Below, piece after piece: positions 51,826-60,380 of a stretch of 60,380 bases of DNA. The stretch spans positions 1 to 60,380 of the forward strand of contig RFFC02000041.1 in assembly GCA_005518205.2 (NCBI GenBank), read 5' to 3'. A program made the position numbers and the translations under genes. Each line of letters opens with the position of its first letter. The stretch's first letter is position 1. The stretch comes from Hormoscilla sp. GUM202. Lineage in GTDB: Bacteria; Cyanobacteriota; Cyanobacteriia; Cyanobacteriales; Desertifilaceae. The notes under the pieces were generated by a model, which was given only the letters and a program-made list of their open reading frames with translations, was not told the DNA's origin and did no database searches.

Positions 51826-53172
51826 ATGTCTCAAGCAAATCGACCATCGGGAAAACCCAGTGCCATAAATATTGTCTTTGTCGGTTTCATTGCTGTCGCC
51901 ATTCTCTTTGCCGGTTATACAGGCAAAATGGAAGCGGTTACTAAAGCCAGTTTTGACTCCGCCAAAACCGCAGTCAATCTGGCGATTGATTTAATTGGCG
52001 TGATGGCACTTTGGCTAGGTTTAGTGCGGGTACTAGAAGCCGGAGGACTCATGTACAGTCTGGCTAATATCCTTAAACCCTTGATGGTTAAGCTGTTTCC
52101 TGATGTACCACCCACCCATCCAGCAATGGGGGCAATGATCCTCAATATTTCTGCTAATATGCTAGGACTCGGAAATGCTGCGACTCCTTTTGGCATCAAG
52201 GCAATGGTTGAACTCAACAAGCTTAATCCCCTGAAGGGGACTGCTACCAACGCCATGTGCTTGTTTCTAGCGATCAATACCTCCAGTGTTGCTTTGTTTC
52301 CCTTGGGAGTCATCGGTGTCAGAGCCGCCGCCAATAGTAGTAATCCGGCTGCTATTTTCCTTCCTACCTTATTAGCTACCATTTGTTCTACTGTTGTAGG
52401 AGTTTCAGTTGCTTCTTGGTTGGGTAGAAGAGATAAGCTATGGCTCAAATCTGGCTCACAGGAGGTTGAGTCTGTCGAGGAATTCGAGATAAATAGCAGC
52501 GACGATCGAGTTGAAGAATCTGATTATTCTCACCTTCTCTATCCCACTGGTAGAGCTTCTCAAATTATTGCTTGGTTATTTACGATCGCTTTTGGTGGCA
52601 CTATAGTCTATGGTATTATTCGCAGCGACAATCTAGGGGATTTCTTTAACCAAGATTTCATTTCTCATTGGCTGATGCCGATCTTGATACTTCTAATTAT
52701 TACTTACGGAGTCGGGCGAGGGGTAAAAGTTTATGAAGCCGTCACCGAAGGAGCCAAGCAGGGTTTTGATATTGCGATTCGGATGATTCCCTTTTTAGTT
52801 GCCATTCTGGTTGCTATTGGAATGTTTCGCGCTTCTGGTGCGATGGAAACAGTCTCTAACTTACTCAGTCCCTTAACTAATTTAATCGGAATGCCTGCGG
52901 AAGTCTTACCTATGGCACTACTTCGCCCCCTTTCTGGTGGTGGCGCTTTTGGAATTATGAGTGAGTTAATTGAGCGATCGCCTGATTCATATAGTGCCTT
53001 TCTTGCTTCTACGATGATGGGGAGTACGGAAACAACTTTTTATGTTCTTGCAGTGTATTTTGGGGCGGTTGGCATTACGCGCATTCGCCATGCTCTTGTA
53101 GCAGGGCTTCTTGCTGATGCTACAGGACTTCTAGCTGCTTGTATCTTTTCCAGTTTATTCTGGATGGGTTAA
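51826..53172 (+). CDS. Nucleoside-recognition (SpmA/SpmB-like) membrane protein
   Basis: 448 residues from the ATG at 51826. Two Gate domains are visible, a SpmA-like first half (TAVNLAIDLIGVMALWLGLVRVLEAGG, AMILNISANMLGLGNAATPFGIKAM, FLAINTSSVALFPLGVIGVRAA) and a SpmB-like second half (IRMIPFLVAILVAIGMFRASGAM, MALLRPLSGGGAFGIM, TETTFYVLAVYFGAVGI), separated by a charged loop. In sporulators SpmA and SpmB act in spore dehydration; in cyanobacteria the fused protein is probably a nucleoside or related transporter. Confidence 0.88.
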   Translation: MSQANRPSGKPSAINIVFVGFIAVAILFAGYTGKMEAVTKASFDSAKTAVNLAIDLIGVMALWLGLVRVLEAGGLMYSLANILKPLMVKLFPDVPPTHPAMGAMILNISANMLGLGNAATPFGIKAMVELNKLNPLKGTATNAMCLFLAINTSSVALFPLGVIGVRAAANSSNPAAIFLPTLLATICSTVVGVSVASWLGRRDKLWLKSGSQEVESVEEFEINSSDDRVEESDYSHLLYPTGRASQIIAWLFTIAFGGTIVYGIIRSDNLGDFFNQDFISHWLMPILILLIITYGVGRGVKVYEAVTEGAKQGFDIAIRMIPFLVAILVAIGMFRASGAMETVSNLLSPLTNLIGMPAEVLPMALLRPLSGGGAFGIMSELIERSPDSYSAFLASTMMGSTETTFYVLAVYFGAVGITRIRHALVAGLLADATGLLAACIFSSLFWMG

Positions 53173-53179
53173 CATTTTC

Positions 53180-53361
53180 CGCCTGTTAAAAAAGCTGAAT
53201 TATTTGAGCAATAATTTACGACTAAAGGAGTAGGCAAAGGTACAGGTTTAGGAATGGCGATCGCTTATCAAATTATTACAGAAAAACACGGGGGTGCGAT
53301 CGCTTGTCATTCGGAACTCGGGAAAGGGACAGAATTTATTATTTTTCTGCCGATCAATTAA
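53180..53361 (+). pseudogene. Histidine kinase ATPase-domain tail
   Basis: [46 protein letters not shown] is the G2 box and C-terminal end of a HATPase_c domain, ending at 53361. A stop codon precedes it (LFEQ*FTTKG). The body of the kinase is missing, and the IS1634-like element begins six bases later. Confidence 0.75.
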
Positions 53362-53366
53362 AACCC

Positions 53367-55389
53367 ACATTCCGCACGACAAACAGTAGTATATTATGTA
53401 TTACGCAAAAGATCGTTTTGTGCGACAAATGTAGTACGTAGCGAAGAAAATATCTGAGTATAAATACTCAGCAATTATCCCGAAAAAATCTGCCCCAAAA
53501 TCCCTGGCATTGAGTTATAATGGAACGTGTTTGAAGTTCACCCTACAGAAAGATGGAAATTACCAATCTAGATCATCTCGGATTAGTGGCTGGAATCATC
53601 GATGAAATAGGAATAGAATCGATAATTAACCGGCGATTGCCAAAACACTCATCAGAGAAAATCAGCTCTGGTCAAGTTGTTAAAGCAATGATAATAAATG
53701 CTTTAGGGTTGGTGTCAGCACCATTATACCTGTTTGCCAGATTTTTTGATGGGAAAGCAATAGAACACTTAATTGGAGTTGGAGTCAAACCGGAATATTT
53801 AAATGATGATAAATTAGGTAGAGTTATGGATGAGTTATATGCGATAGGGATTGGAGAAATATTTGTGTTCTGTGGTGTTAGAGGTATTAAAAAAATATCA
53901 AATCAAAAGGTAAACAGCACATATAGATTTAAGTTCATTTCATGTTCATGGAGAATACAAAACATCAGAAGTAGAGGGGGAAGTTGTCTCACCTAGACCG
54001 ATAAAAATAACACATGGATATTCAAGAGACCATAGACCAGACTTGAAACAATATACAATGCAGTTGATTTGTTCAGGAGATGGGGGTATTCCCTTATGGA
54101 TGAAGATGGGAGATGGAAATGCATCAGACCAAAAAGAAATTCCGTCTTCTATAACAGAGTTCAAAAAAACCTTTGAATTTTCAGGATTAATGGTAGCTGA
54201 TGCAGCATTATATACGCAGGAAAATTTGCAAATATTAGGTGATGTCAAGTGGTTAGCGCGAGTGCCACTTACTATTAAAGCAGCCAAGAAGTTAGTCACG
54301 GAGGCGGATGCAAAGAATTTTATCTCTTGCGAGCAGGTAGGATATCGTTACCTAGAAGTAAAGCAAAATTATGGAGATATAGAGCAAAGATGGCTAGTGA
54401 TTGAAAGTCAGGAGCGTCGGGAATCAGACCTCAAAAAATTATCGGATAAAATCGACAAAGATTTACGTGTTGCCCAAAAGAAATTAAAACAATTAAGTTC
54501 TCGGAAATTTGCTTGTGCCCCGGATGCTATAATAGCGGCAAAGAAGCTATTAAAAAAATCATCGTATCATGAACTAACCGAAATAAAAACTCAATCCATT
54601 TTCACAAAATCTGAAATTTGTTCTCCTTCTTGCCACTATCAAGTCCAAGCAACTATTAGTGAATGTATCGAGCAAGTGCAACATAAAAAGAACCAGGCAG
54701 GACGCTTTATTTTAGCAACTAATCAACTCGATAAATTAGCGCTCTCTTCAGAAAAAATGCTCTCTACATATAAAAACGAGCAGCAGGAAGTGGAGCGTTG
54801 TTTTAAGTTTGTTAAAGATCCCATGTTTTTTGCAGATAGTGTCTTTATTAAATCACCAAAACGGATTGAAGTTTTAGGTTTAATTATGGCTTTATCTTTG
54901 TTAGTGTATAAAGTAGCAGAGCGACAGATAAGGCAAACACTTAAACGAACAGGTTCAGGAGTAAAAAATCAGTTAGGTCGGCTGACGGATAGACCAACTC
55001 TTCGTTGGATATTTCAATGTTTTCAGTCAATTCATATCTATATCGATCGCGGGAGCAAACAGATTTCCAATATTAATGAGGAGCGGTTGCACTTTTTGAA
55101 GTTCTTTCCACCAGCATGTCAGCGGTACTATTTGCTGGAGTCAATTATGTAAAAATACACATTCAATAATGAGTAGAACTTAGGGATATTCATCTCTGAG
55201 TAGCTCTCTTGTGAGCAATAATAGGGAAATTTTAGGAATTTTATGTCAAGTAAGTTTTTGTTGTTGGTTGGTATAAGCTTTTGGGTATTGTAAGGGACGT
55301 TGCGCCGGATATTTGTCTGTATTTGTGATAGTGTAAGAGTTGAAAAAACCAGTGTTTTATTTATGTAGTACACTTGTCGTGCGGAATGT
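53367..55389 (+). mobile_element. IS1634-like insertion sequence
   Basis: 16-bp inverted ends ACATTCCGCACGACAA at 53367-53382 and 55374-55389, 2.02 kb, one transposase gene. Flanking target duplication not clear. The element follows the kinase remnant directly. Confidence 0.75.
53553..55152 (+). pseudogene. IS1634-family transposase, frameshifted
   Basis: MEITNLDHLGLVAGIIDEIGIESIINRRLP and the block AIEHLIGVGVKPEYLNDDKLGRVMDELY are IS1634 N-terminal hallmarks. Near 53873 an extra T (GTGTTCTGTGG) shifts the frame, and another indel near 53915 restores it; from about 53930 a single frame (SSFHVHGEYKTSE onward) runs to 55152 with LMVADAALYTQENLQIL and ERCFKFVKDP (catalytic Glu region). Two lesions close together suggest inactivation, or poor consensus in an A/T-rich run. 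Confidence 0.85.
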
Positions 55390-55668
55390 AGGTTAAAACT
55401 GGCCGCTTGTCTCAGTAATCAGTTCGAGTTTTCTCTACCCTGGGTTAAGGCGATCGGCCCCTTGCTGCCAGAAACCGGGTTTCTCAGAGATACTCTCATC
55501 TTTACCCGAGGTGGAAAAAAGAAACCCGGTTTCTCACCCCGGGAGTGGGTGCGATCGTTTGAGATGATGGTGCGATCGCGCAGCAGTTGGCAAGAAACCG
55601 GGTTTCTACCAGATCTTGAATGTTTTACCCAAGGTGGAAAAAAGAAACCCGGTTTCTGTACCCGAGGT
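55390..55668. repeat. Cluster of AGAAACCCGGTTTCT palindromes
   Basis: Four copies, alternating orientation, at about 55469-55485, 55515-55533, 55590-55608 and 55640-55658, with GGTGGAAAAAAG and GTGCGATCG around them. No gene. Confidence 0.7.
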
Positions 55669-55788
55669 GGGTGTGGTCAAAACCAGTCGATCTAACATGG
55701 GCCTTCTCAGTCGTGGGATCCCCCCAAACCCCCCTTTTTAAGGGGGGTTTGGGGGGGATCGGGCTACAACAAATGCATGACCACACCC
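55669..55788. mobile_element. Miniature element, family M2, copy a
   Basis: 120 bp, inverted ends GGGTGTGGTC / GACCACACCC, exact 9-bp target duplication ACCCGAGGT at 55660-55668 and 55789-55797. It contains a perfect GATCCCCCCAAACCCCCC hairpin near 55709-55760. Its ends match the 1.94-kb IS at 38284, so it is a likely non-autonomous derivative. Confidence 0.9.
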
Positions 55789-55977
55789 ACCCGAGGTTGG
55801 TGCGATCGCCAGTAAAACTAGCGATCGCCCGTATTGAGTTGTTTTTCCAAGCGGCGGCTAGCCAGAGACATAGCATAGCAAAAACACCCGTAAAGTATGC
55901 CTACGAATAAGTATACCTCAGCATAGCGCCCCAAAAACTTGGGATTGGCTAAAACTGCATTGCCGATGCCCAGCAAT

Positions 55978-56516
55978 GGGTGTGGTCATGCATTTGTTGC
56001 AGCGGGATCTCCCCTTCTTCACTTCAAAATTATTTAAAAATGCGCAGGAGAACCCTGCCACAGGGCTCTCCTTGTGGAGTCGAAGTGAGCGATAAAGAGA
56101 TTTACCTGACCCGGAGTTACGCTTCTTCCACGCCTGTTTCCGTTGCTTAACCCAAAGGCTGTGCTTTTTGCGCAGTCCGGGCCGGGCATCCCTGGTTTCG
56201 CTTGGGCTTGTTGATTTTCCAAGCCCCCATGAACCTTCATTGCTGAATAAAGTATAGCTAACAAGAGTGGAACTTGTCAAGGGTTTAATAATTTTTTTCC
56301 CTCTCATGGGATATTTATTTAATTTTCATATCCCTTTTCTACCGTCACACAACCCGTGTACACGGCGGGTGTGGTCAAAAACGGTTGGTAGGAGGCTGCG
56401 CCGCCCGAACCCTAAAGGGTCCGGCTACACCGAACAAAAGCCCGCCTGCGCGGGCTGCGCGGGCTATATATATCATCAGATGCACACCCGGCTATCAACT
56501 ACTTATGACCACACCC
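55978..56516. mobile_element. 539-bp non-autonomous element, family M2, copy b
   Basis: Ends GGGTGTGGTC / GACCACACCC, exact 9-bp target duplication CCCAGCAAT at 55969-55977 and 56517-56525, inserted in the permease gene. The interior has no transposase; a further internal GGGTGTGGTCAAAAACGG end at about 56366 suggests a second element nested at the right, and 56398-56464 shares hairpin sequence with the M4 copy at 40959. Confidence 0.9.
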
Positions 56517-56623
56517 CCCAGCAATTCTACCAGTCCTACCAGGGCTAGCAATGTTGTATCTTGAAACAATCCGATGAACTGACCCACGATCGCGGGAATG
56601 ACTGCTTTGAGGGCCTGGGGTAA

Positions 56624-56774
56624 ACGTGAGTTCGTAGTTCGTAGTTCGAGATTGCTTCGTGCCTCGCAACGCTGCGCGGTTCGTAGTTGGGGATCTCCCG
56701 AACGCAATCATGCGGGTTTGAGGCATTTTCAACCCGACGTGAAATAAGGGTTATCGCGGCTGTCGAACTCACGT
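56624..56774. mobile_element. Miniature element, family M3,copy 1
   Basis: 151 bp with inverted ends ACGTGAGTTCG / CGAACTCACGT, interrupting the permease gene between LNTPLA and LPQALK. It contains the GTAGTTCG tandem and the GAGATTGCTTCGTGCCTCGC motif of 5927-5995. No target duplication found. Confidence 0.75.
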
Positions 56775-56945
56775 AGGGCCAAGGGTGTATTTAATCCCAA
56801 TGCTTTCGCCGCTTCCGTTTGACCTCTAGGAACTGATTGTAGTCCCCCCCGGACATTTTCCGCCAGATATGCCGAACTGAACATCGTCAGACCCGCGATC
56901 GCGCGCAACACCCGATCGGGTCCCATGCCCTCTGGCAGGAACACA

Positions 56946-57186
56946 AGTCTTCCGCCAGCTCTCGGGACGTGAGTTCGACAGCTACTTAAACTTTGATTTG
57001 GAGTCAGCAACCAAATGCCTCAAACCCTCATGATTGCGTTCGATAGCTCCCTAACTACGAACTACGAACTACGAACTACACCCCTCACGTTCTCGGGCCT
57101 GTTCGGGGTCAACGCTGAGGGGTTTCCCCCCCGAGATATTGTCCCGGAGGAGCTTTTGCAAACTTCGTGATGTGATAGACATAATA
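56946..57186 (-). pseudogene. Duplicated 5-prime end of the MoxR-operon first gene
   Basis: Minus-strand ATGTCTATCACATCACGAAG onward matches codons 1-30 and about 31-37 of the 50717-51439 gene (51439-51328), interrupted by element 56967-57091. It is a partial duplicate joined to the broken permease gene. Because it lacks the M1 element, it preserves the ancestral upstream junction (AATAAGCTGTG on the plus strand). Confidence 0.85.
56967..57091. mobile_element. Miniature element, family M3, copy 2
   Basis: 125 bp, ends ACGTGAG / CTCACGT, exact 7-bp target duplication TCTCGGG at 56960-56966 and 57092-57098. The target is the duplicated gene fragment, and the intact sequence at 51340-51346 confirms the pre-insertion state. 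Confidence 0.88.
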
Positions 57187-57309
57187 AGCTGTGATGCATT
57201 TAAATTGCATCGTCCAAAATTGCCATCATAACCGAAACGCTTATGGCAAATGGCCGCCAGGATTTTACGCTCAGCTCAAATGTGCATTTTAGATGCGCGA
57301 CAGCTTATC
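57182..57309. repeat. Inverted repeat ATAAGCTGT...ACAGCTTAT
   Basis: About 18 bp imperfect inverted ends bounding 128 bp with no gene; possibly a further miniature element. Confidence 0.5.
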
Positions 57310-57610
57310 AATGCGATCTCCTCGATCGCTCTATAGGAGAGTCTAAATTAAGATATCCTTGACCCATGGGATCCAGGTTTATTTGATTGATTAAATGGGG
57401 GATTTATAAATATTCCTGCACGTGATTCTCTATGCGATCGCTCACTTCCTCCATCAATTGATATGCCAAGTTTTTGACTGCTTTTTGTCCGTTCTTAAAT
57501 GACAGATAACCCACTATCCCCACGGCGGCAAATATTTGCACCACGAAGGGTACTATCAAAACTGTTCCCACCGGACTATTCCCGGCATTTTTACCAGTTA
57601 ATTTTCTCAT
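57310..57610 (-). pseudogene. Duplicate N-terminus of the dCache kinase gene
   Basis: MRKLTGKNAGNSPVGTVLIVPFVVQIFAAVGIVGYLSFKNGQKAV closely matches the start of 40562-40226. A stop (TAA after HVQEYL) replaces the Glu codon, and LINQINLDPMGQGYLNLDSPIE reads on behind it before homology ends near 57320. Only the membrane anchor and the start of the sensor remain. Confidence 0.85.
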
Positions 57611-58050
57611 TATCCCCTTGGCTGATTTGATTTACATAGCTAGTTGCGGTCGTGCGATCGGGCTTCCAAGCTTTCTGTTTTAATATAGCACAAAAGCATT
57701 CAGTAAGCAATTCTAAATTAACAATTAAAAATTAGGCAATTTCAATGCGCGAAGCTTATCTAACTATTGAGGTAGAATACATATAAATTTATGCCTAAAA
57801 CATCTTAAATGAGATATTTGACATCTAAAAACATGTTTTAAACTCGAGAGATTAGGTATTAAATTATACATCAAGGTCAATACCTAGAAAAAAGAGGCGT
57901 AAGACCTGCAATCTACAGGTATTTTACCAGAATGGCGGGATAATCGACTACTTTTGGCCAGGGCTGAAAAATCAGGTTTTTTTCCTCAAGATGGTGGTAT
58001 ATTGGGGTATATTGGGTACCATATACATAGAGATTTGACAGTTGGCAGCT
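57611..58050. other. Duplicated upstream region, then promoter region of the chimeric gene
   Basis: 57640-57840 repeats 40565-40760. A diverged ACCTG...CAGGT hairpin unit sits at 57903-57920. No ribosome site of note precedes the ATG at 58051. Confidence 0.5.
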
Positions 58051-59814
58051 ATGAGCAGAGAAGCTTTGGTGGTGGGGATTAATCGCTATCCCTTGCTGAA
58101 AGACCCAAAAACGAAGAAACCCCAAAATCTATCTTTACCGGCGGCGGATGCAGAAGCGGTGGCTCGGGTTTTGGAAAGCTATGGGAATTTTCGGGTAAGG
58201 CGGATGCCAGAAACCTATATCGATGGGGCCAGGGGAGTGGATGACGACCCCAGTCCCATGAAACTGCCAAAGCTAACGGATCTGCAAGAGGAAATTGCTC
58301 TGTTATTTAACCCCCCCAGCAACGTACCGGATACGGCATTGTTATATTTTGCCGGTCACGGCCTGCGATCGGACCAAAGGGAAAAAGGAAAGTCAGAAAA
58401 CCAGAATTTTAGCGCTTTACAATTGAAAGAAGAACTAGGGAATAAAAACATGGGAAACATCAGCACAATTCCTGTAATTGATACCTCCAACAGCATGAGT
58501 TTCAACGGATATGTCAATATTACCCGTCGCGCTAGCAAGGCGTACATGTCCTATCCGATTCCAGGGGATAAAATCGCAGTCGTTAATTACGACACGCGAG
58601 GTGTTGTAGCTTACTCAGATAACAACAAACTAGCCACTGTTAACGCAAATTTAGATCGGAATCGAGCAGCCGCAAATGTTATTGAAGGTCTGACTTTTAC
58701 TGGGAGTTCGACAAACATTGGAGATGGCATTATAAAGGCGAAAAATCTGCTTGACCCTGCTTCTGGTCCGCGCGGCATAGTTCTACTCACTGATGGATAT
58801 AAGAATGCAGGACCTGATGTACTCAGCACTTTGCCATCAGGGTATCCAGTTTATGCTTGTGCGATGGGAGATGATGCCGACCACGATCTGTTGAAGGAAG
58901 TTGCCAAGCAAACTGATGGCAAATACTATCTAGCTCCCTTCCCCTCAACGATGATGCATATCTACAACGATATTCATGGACAAGCCAGTTTCATCAACAC
59001 GGTAGAAAACAAATTGAATACTCTTACGGCAGAAGATTTCCGTCTGCTTCCAGGGATAATTTCACCAAATAATTTGATGCTTCAGATCGGTGTTGTTTGG
59101 GATGATGACTCTTTCAAATACACTAACACTCCCGCTCCCAATAAAAAAGAGATCAGCATTACACTGGTGAACCCCAAAGGAGAAACCCTCACTAATTCAC
59201 CTACCATTATAGGTGAAGGTTATGTCGTATTCAATTTTGACAAACCAGCAGATGGGAAATGGCAAGTACAGCTAATTTGTGGGGGTGATGTCGATGGCAA
59301 GGGATTTACCGTTACGACTGGCATATTTGAGTATGCTGACAGCTCTTCTTCGGCTATAAAGTTAAGTGTTAATGCTTTAACCGGCAGTTCCAACTTGACT
59401 GATACTGGCAGTTCTTATAAATATAACGTGCGCGTTACTCAAAATGAGGCACCGATTGAAGATTTGGAGATCCAGGCGTCTGTCATACAACCAGCCCTCA
59501 GCATTCCCCAAGCACTTGAGAAGTTTCAGAGTGAATTAAAGACTGTAGAACCAGAACAAACTGATATCGCTCGGGGTATCTCTGAAGATGTTGCCCGTCT
59601 CAAAGCACTCCGGAAGCGGAAATTGCCAGACGGTGATATCCTACCTGTCCGAAGATATCCAGTGCTGCAACACACTCCAGACGGAAATGGCTCCTTTGTA
59701 GGCAAGATACAAGATACGGGAGCGCGAGAAGGTTCTCTCGTGACAGTGACGGTTACAGGAAAATCTCCGATTACTGGCAAACTGTTTCAGCGAACAGAAT
59801 TGGTTGCTTATTAG
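58051..59814 (+). CDS. Caspase-like N-terminus fused to a VWA protein
   Basis: 587 residues from the ATG at 58051. Residues 1-108 are the first part of a C14 caspase-like domain: ALVVGINRYP, LPAADAEAVARVL and LLYFAGHG with the catalytic His (about 103). The expected DxCxSG segment with the catalytic Cys is absent: after GLRSDQREKG a charged linker leads into a VWA domain whose MIDAS is VIDTSNSMS (Asp144), with TGSSTNIGDGI and IVLLTDGY. About 320-590 is strand-rich and resembles the C-terminal part of secreted CLCA-like VWA proteins, but there is no signal peptide. A gene fusion: either a pseudo-caspase or an in-frame chimera formed by deletion. Confidence 0.85.
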   Translation: MSREALVVGINRYPLLKDPKTKKPQNLSLPAADAEAVARVLESYGNFRVRRMPETYIDGARGVDDDPSPMKLPKLTDLQEEIALLFNPPSNVPDTALLYFAGHGLRSDQREKGKSENQNFSALQLKEELGNKNMGNISTIPVIDTSNSMSFNGYVNITRRASKAYMSYPIPGDKIAVVNYDTRGVVAYSDNNKLATVNANLDRNRAAANVIEGLTFTGSSTNIGDGIIKAKNLLDPASGPRGIVLLTDGYKNAGPDVLSTLPSGYPVYACAMGDDADHDLLKEVAKQTDGKYYLAPFPSTMMHIYNDIHGQASFINTVENKLNTLTAEDFRLLPGIISPNNLMLQIGVVWDDDSFKYTNTPAPNKKEISITLVNPKGETLTNSPTIIGEGYVVFNFDKPADGKWQVQLICGGDVDGKGFTVTTGIFEYADSSSSAIKLSVNALTGSSNLTDTGSSYKYNVRVTQNEAPIEDLEIQASVIQPALSIPQALEKFQSELKTVEPEQTDIARGISEDVARLKALRKRKLPDGDILPVRRYPVLQHTPDGNGSFVGKIQDTGAREGSLVTVTVTGKSPITGKLFQRTELVAY

Positions 59815-59832
59815 TTATTAGGACTGCTAGCT

Positions 59833-59950
59833 GGGTGCGGTCAAAAGTAGTTGTAAGTTGCGACACCCCAAGAAACCCGGTAAGAGAGGAGTTCCCGGGT
59901 TTCTTGCCCGCCAAGATCGCCCCCTCTACCAACTGGTTTTGACCACACCC
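59833..59950. mobile_element. Miniature element, family M2, copy c
   Basis: 118 bp, ends GGGTGCGGTCAAAAGTAGTT and AACTGGTTTTGACCACACCC, with an AAGAAACCCGGTA...GGGTTTCTTG hairpin inside. No target duplication, so it is older or rearranged. Confidence 0.7.
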
Positions 59951-60057
59951 GAGAACAAGCGCTCGGTTGGATAGATGCTCTTCGTACAGGGGAAAATCCC
60001 TTCACGGAGGAAGTCCTCAAAGAGTTGAGATAGGTTGCTGGCGCTTGAGATAGGGCT

Positions 60058-60345
60058 TTATGGATATAGCCATCCTTTGAAGATGCGGGTGATTTGGGGC
60101 ATGACCAGATATGTCAATAATCCCACTGTTATGGCACTTCTCATAGCTAGCTATAGCCAATAACCCGGGGAGATTTGGCAGCAAAGGATCCAGAAGAGGT
60201 TGCTGCAGCAGCGTGACTACCATGACTCCCACCCAAGCTAAAATCGCCTGCTTATATCGCTTGGGGGAAGATCGATCGGGTTTGACTGGGAGTTCAAACC
60301 ACCGGGAGCATCCCAGTTTTGCAGTAGGTAAAAAGACTTAAGCAG
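60058..60345 (-). pseudogene. Tail of an antibiotic-biosynthesis-monooxygenase-like membrane protein
   Basis: The frame AKLGCSRWFELPVKPDRSSPKRYKQAILAWVGVMVVTLLQQPLL resembles the C-terminal part of ABM-domain proteins with two membrane helices. A frame break near 60150 separates it from TVGLLTYLVMPQITRIFKGWLYP, and a TAA upstream (about 60340) closes the frame on the other side. It is probably a remnant; the full gene may extend past the window edge. Confidence 0.6.
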
Positions 60346-60380
60346 TATTGAGGTCAAGGTTGAGATAAGCACAACGTTGC

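Larger units (their letters stand above)
55818..56945 (-). pseudogene. Amino-acid ABC permease (NatH/GlnP type) in three pieces
   Basis: Pieces on the minus strand: FLPEGMGPDRVLRAIAGLTMFSSAYLAENVRGGLQSVPRGQTEAAKALGLNTPLA (56945-56775), LPQALKAVIPAIVGQFIGLFQDTTLLALVGLVELLG (56623-56517), and IGNAVLANPKFLGRYAEVYLFVGILYGCF...SRRLEKQLNTGD (55977-55818). They join into one permease C-terminal half once the elements 56624-56774 and 55978-56516 are removed. The N-terminal half is missing. This is the type of permease expected to work with the ATPase at 36875-37666. Confidence 0.88.

Noticed and set aside
1-60380. GCGATCGC occurrences as operator sites
   Set aside because: They are the genome-wide HIP1 repeat of cyanobacteria and occur mostly inside genes.

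Overview
The window reads as chromosome from a filamentous, Oscillatoriales-like cyanobacterium. The palindrome GCGATCGC (HIP1) recurs throughout inside and between genes, and almost every recognisable protein is of a cyanobacterial type (RibD, dispersed urease genes, Uma2 nucleases, dCache hybrid kinases, a PlsY-like/PEP-synthase-like fusion). Gene density is low, repeats are plentiful and many genes are broken, which suggests a large, decaying or host-associated genome; that last step is inference. No rRNA, tRNA or CRISPR array was recognised.

Layout. 0-5 kb: repeat-rich leader, a PlsY/PEP-synthase-like fusion and two small overlapping unknown genes. 5-23 kb: urease genes ureD, ureA, ureB and ureC lie in order on one strand but are spread over 17 kb, separated by a dead MntA-HepT module, a frameshifted MscS, a transposase remnant, a GPH sugar transporter, an aldo/keto reductase with broken glycosyl- and sulfotransferase genes, a homocitrate-synthase-like gene with a P-loop partner, a DMT exporter, a dead mtnD, and an AAA ATPase with a dead DUF4276 partner. 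22-37 kb: MscS, a response-regulator/kinase, an aldehyde dehydrogenase, a TPR remnant with a minisatellite, a sigma factor and a secreted protein, a bisphosphate nucleotidase, GST, ribD and an amino-acid ABC ATPase. 37.8-40.6 kb: a hybrid sensor kinase gene split by a 1.94-kb insertion sequence with 9-bp target duplication. 41-43 kb: small toxin-antitoxin-like genes and a Uma2 nuclease.

44.2-51.4 kb is the most unusual region. A minus-strand operon encodes an unknown basic protein, a MoxR AAA ATPase, a Uma2 nuclease and a DUF2201-type VWA protein. Past the VWA stop codon there are seven attC-like sites (two sequence families, 78-126 bp, all in the minus orientation) interleaved with short cassettes: an unknown protein, a lipoprotein, a GTPase, and repeated 3-prime fragments of the VWA gene. 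This looks like an integron-type cassette array without an integrase (CALIN). 51.8-60.4 kb: a nucleoside-transporter-like protein, an IS1634-like element, an amino-acid permease destroyed by several miniature elements, a caspase-like/VWA chimera and a remnant at the edge.

Four families of miniature inverted-repeat elements are visible. Two copies of one carry exact 8-bp target duplications, and one family shares its ends with the resident 1.94-kb IS. Small palindromic repeats have also entered coding sequence (hepT, the DUF4276 gene, a P-loop protein). Together these account for much of the observed gene decay. Several frameshifts could be consensus errors if the assembly is long-read only.
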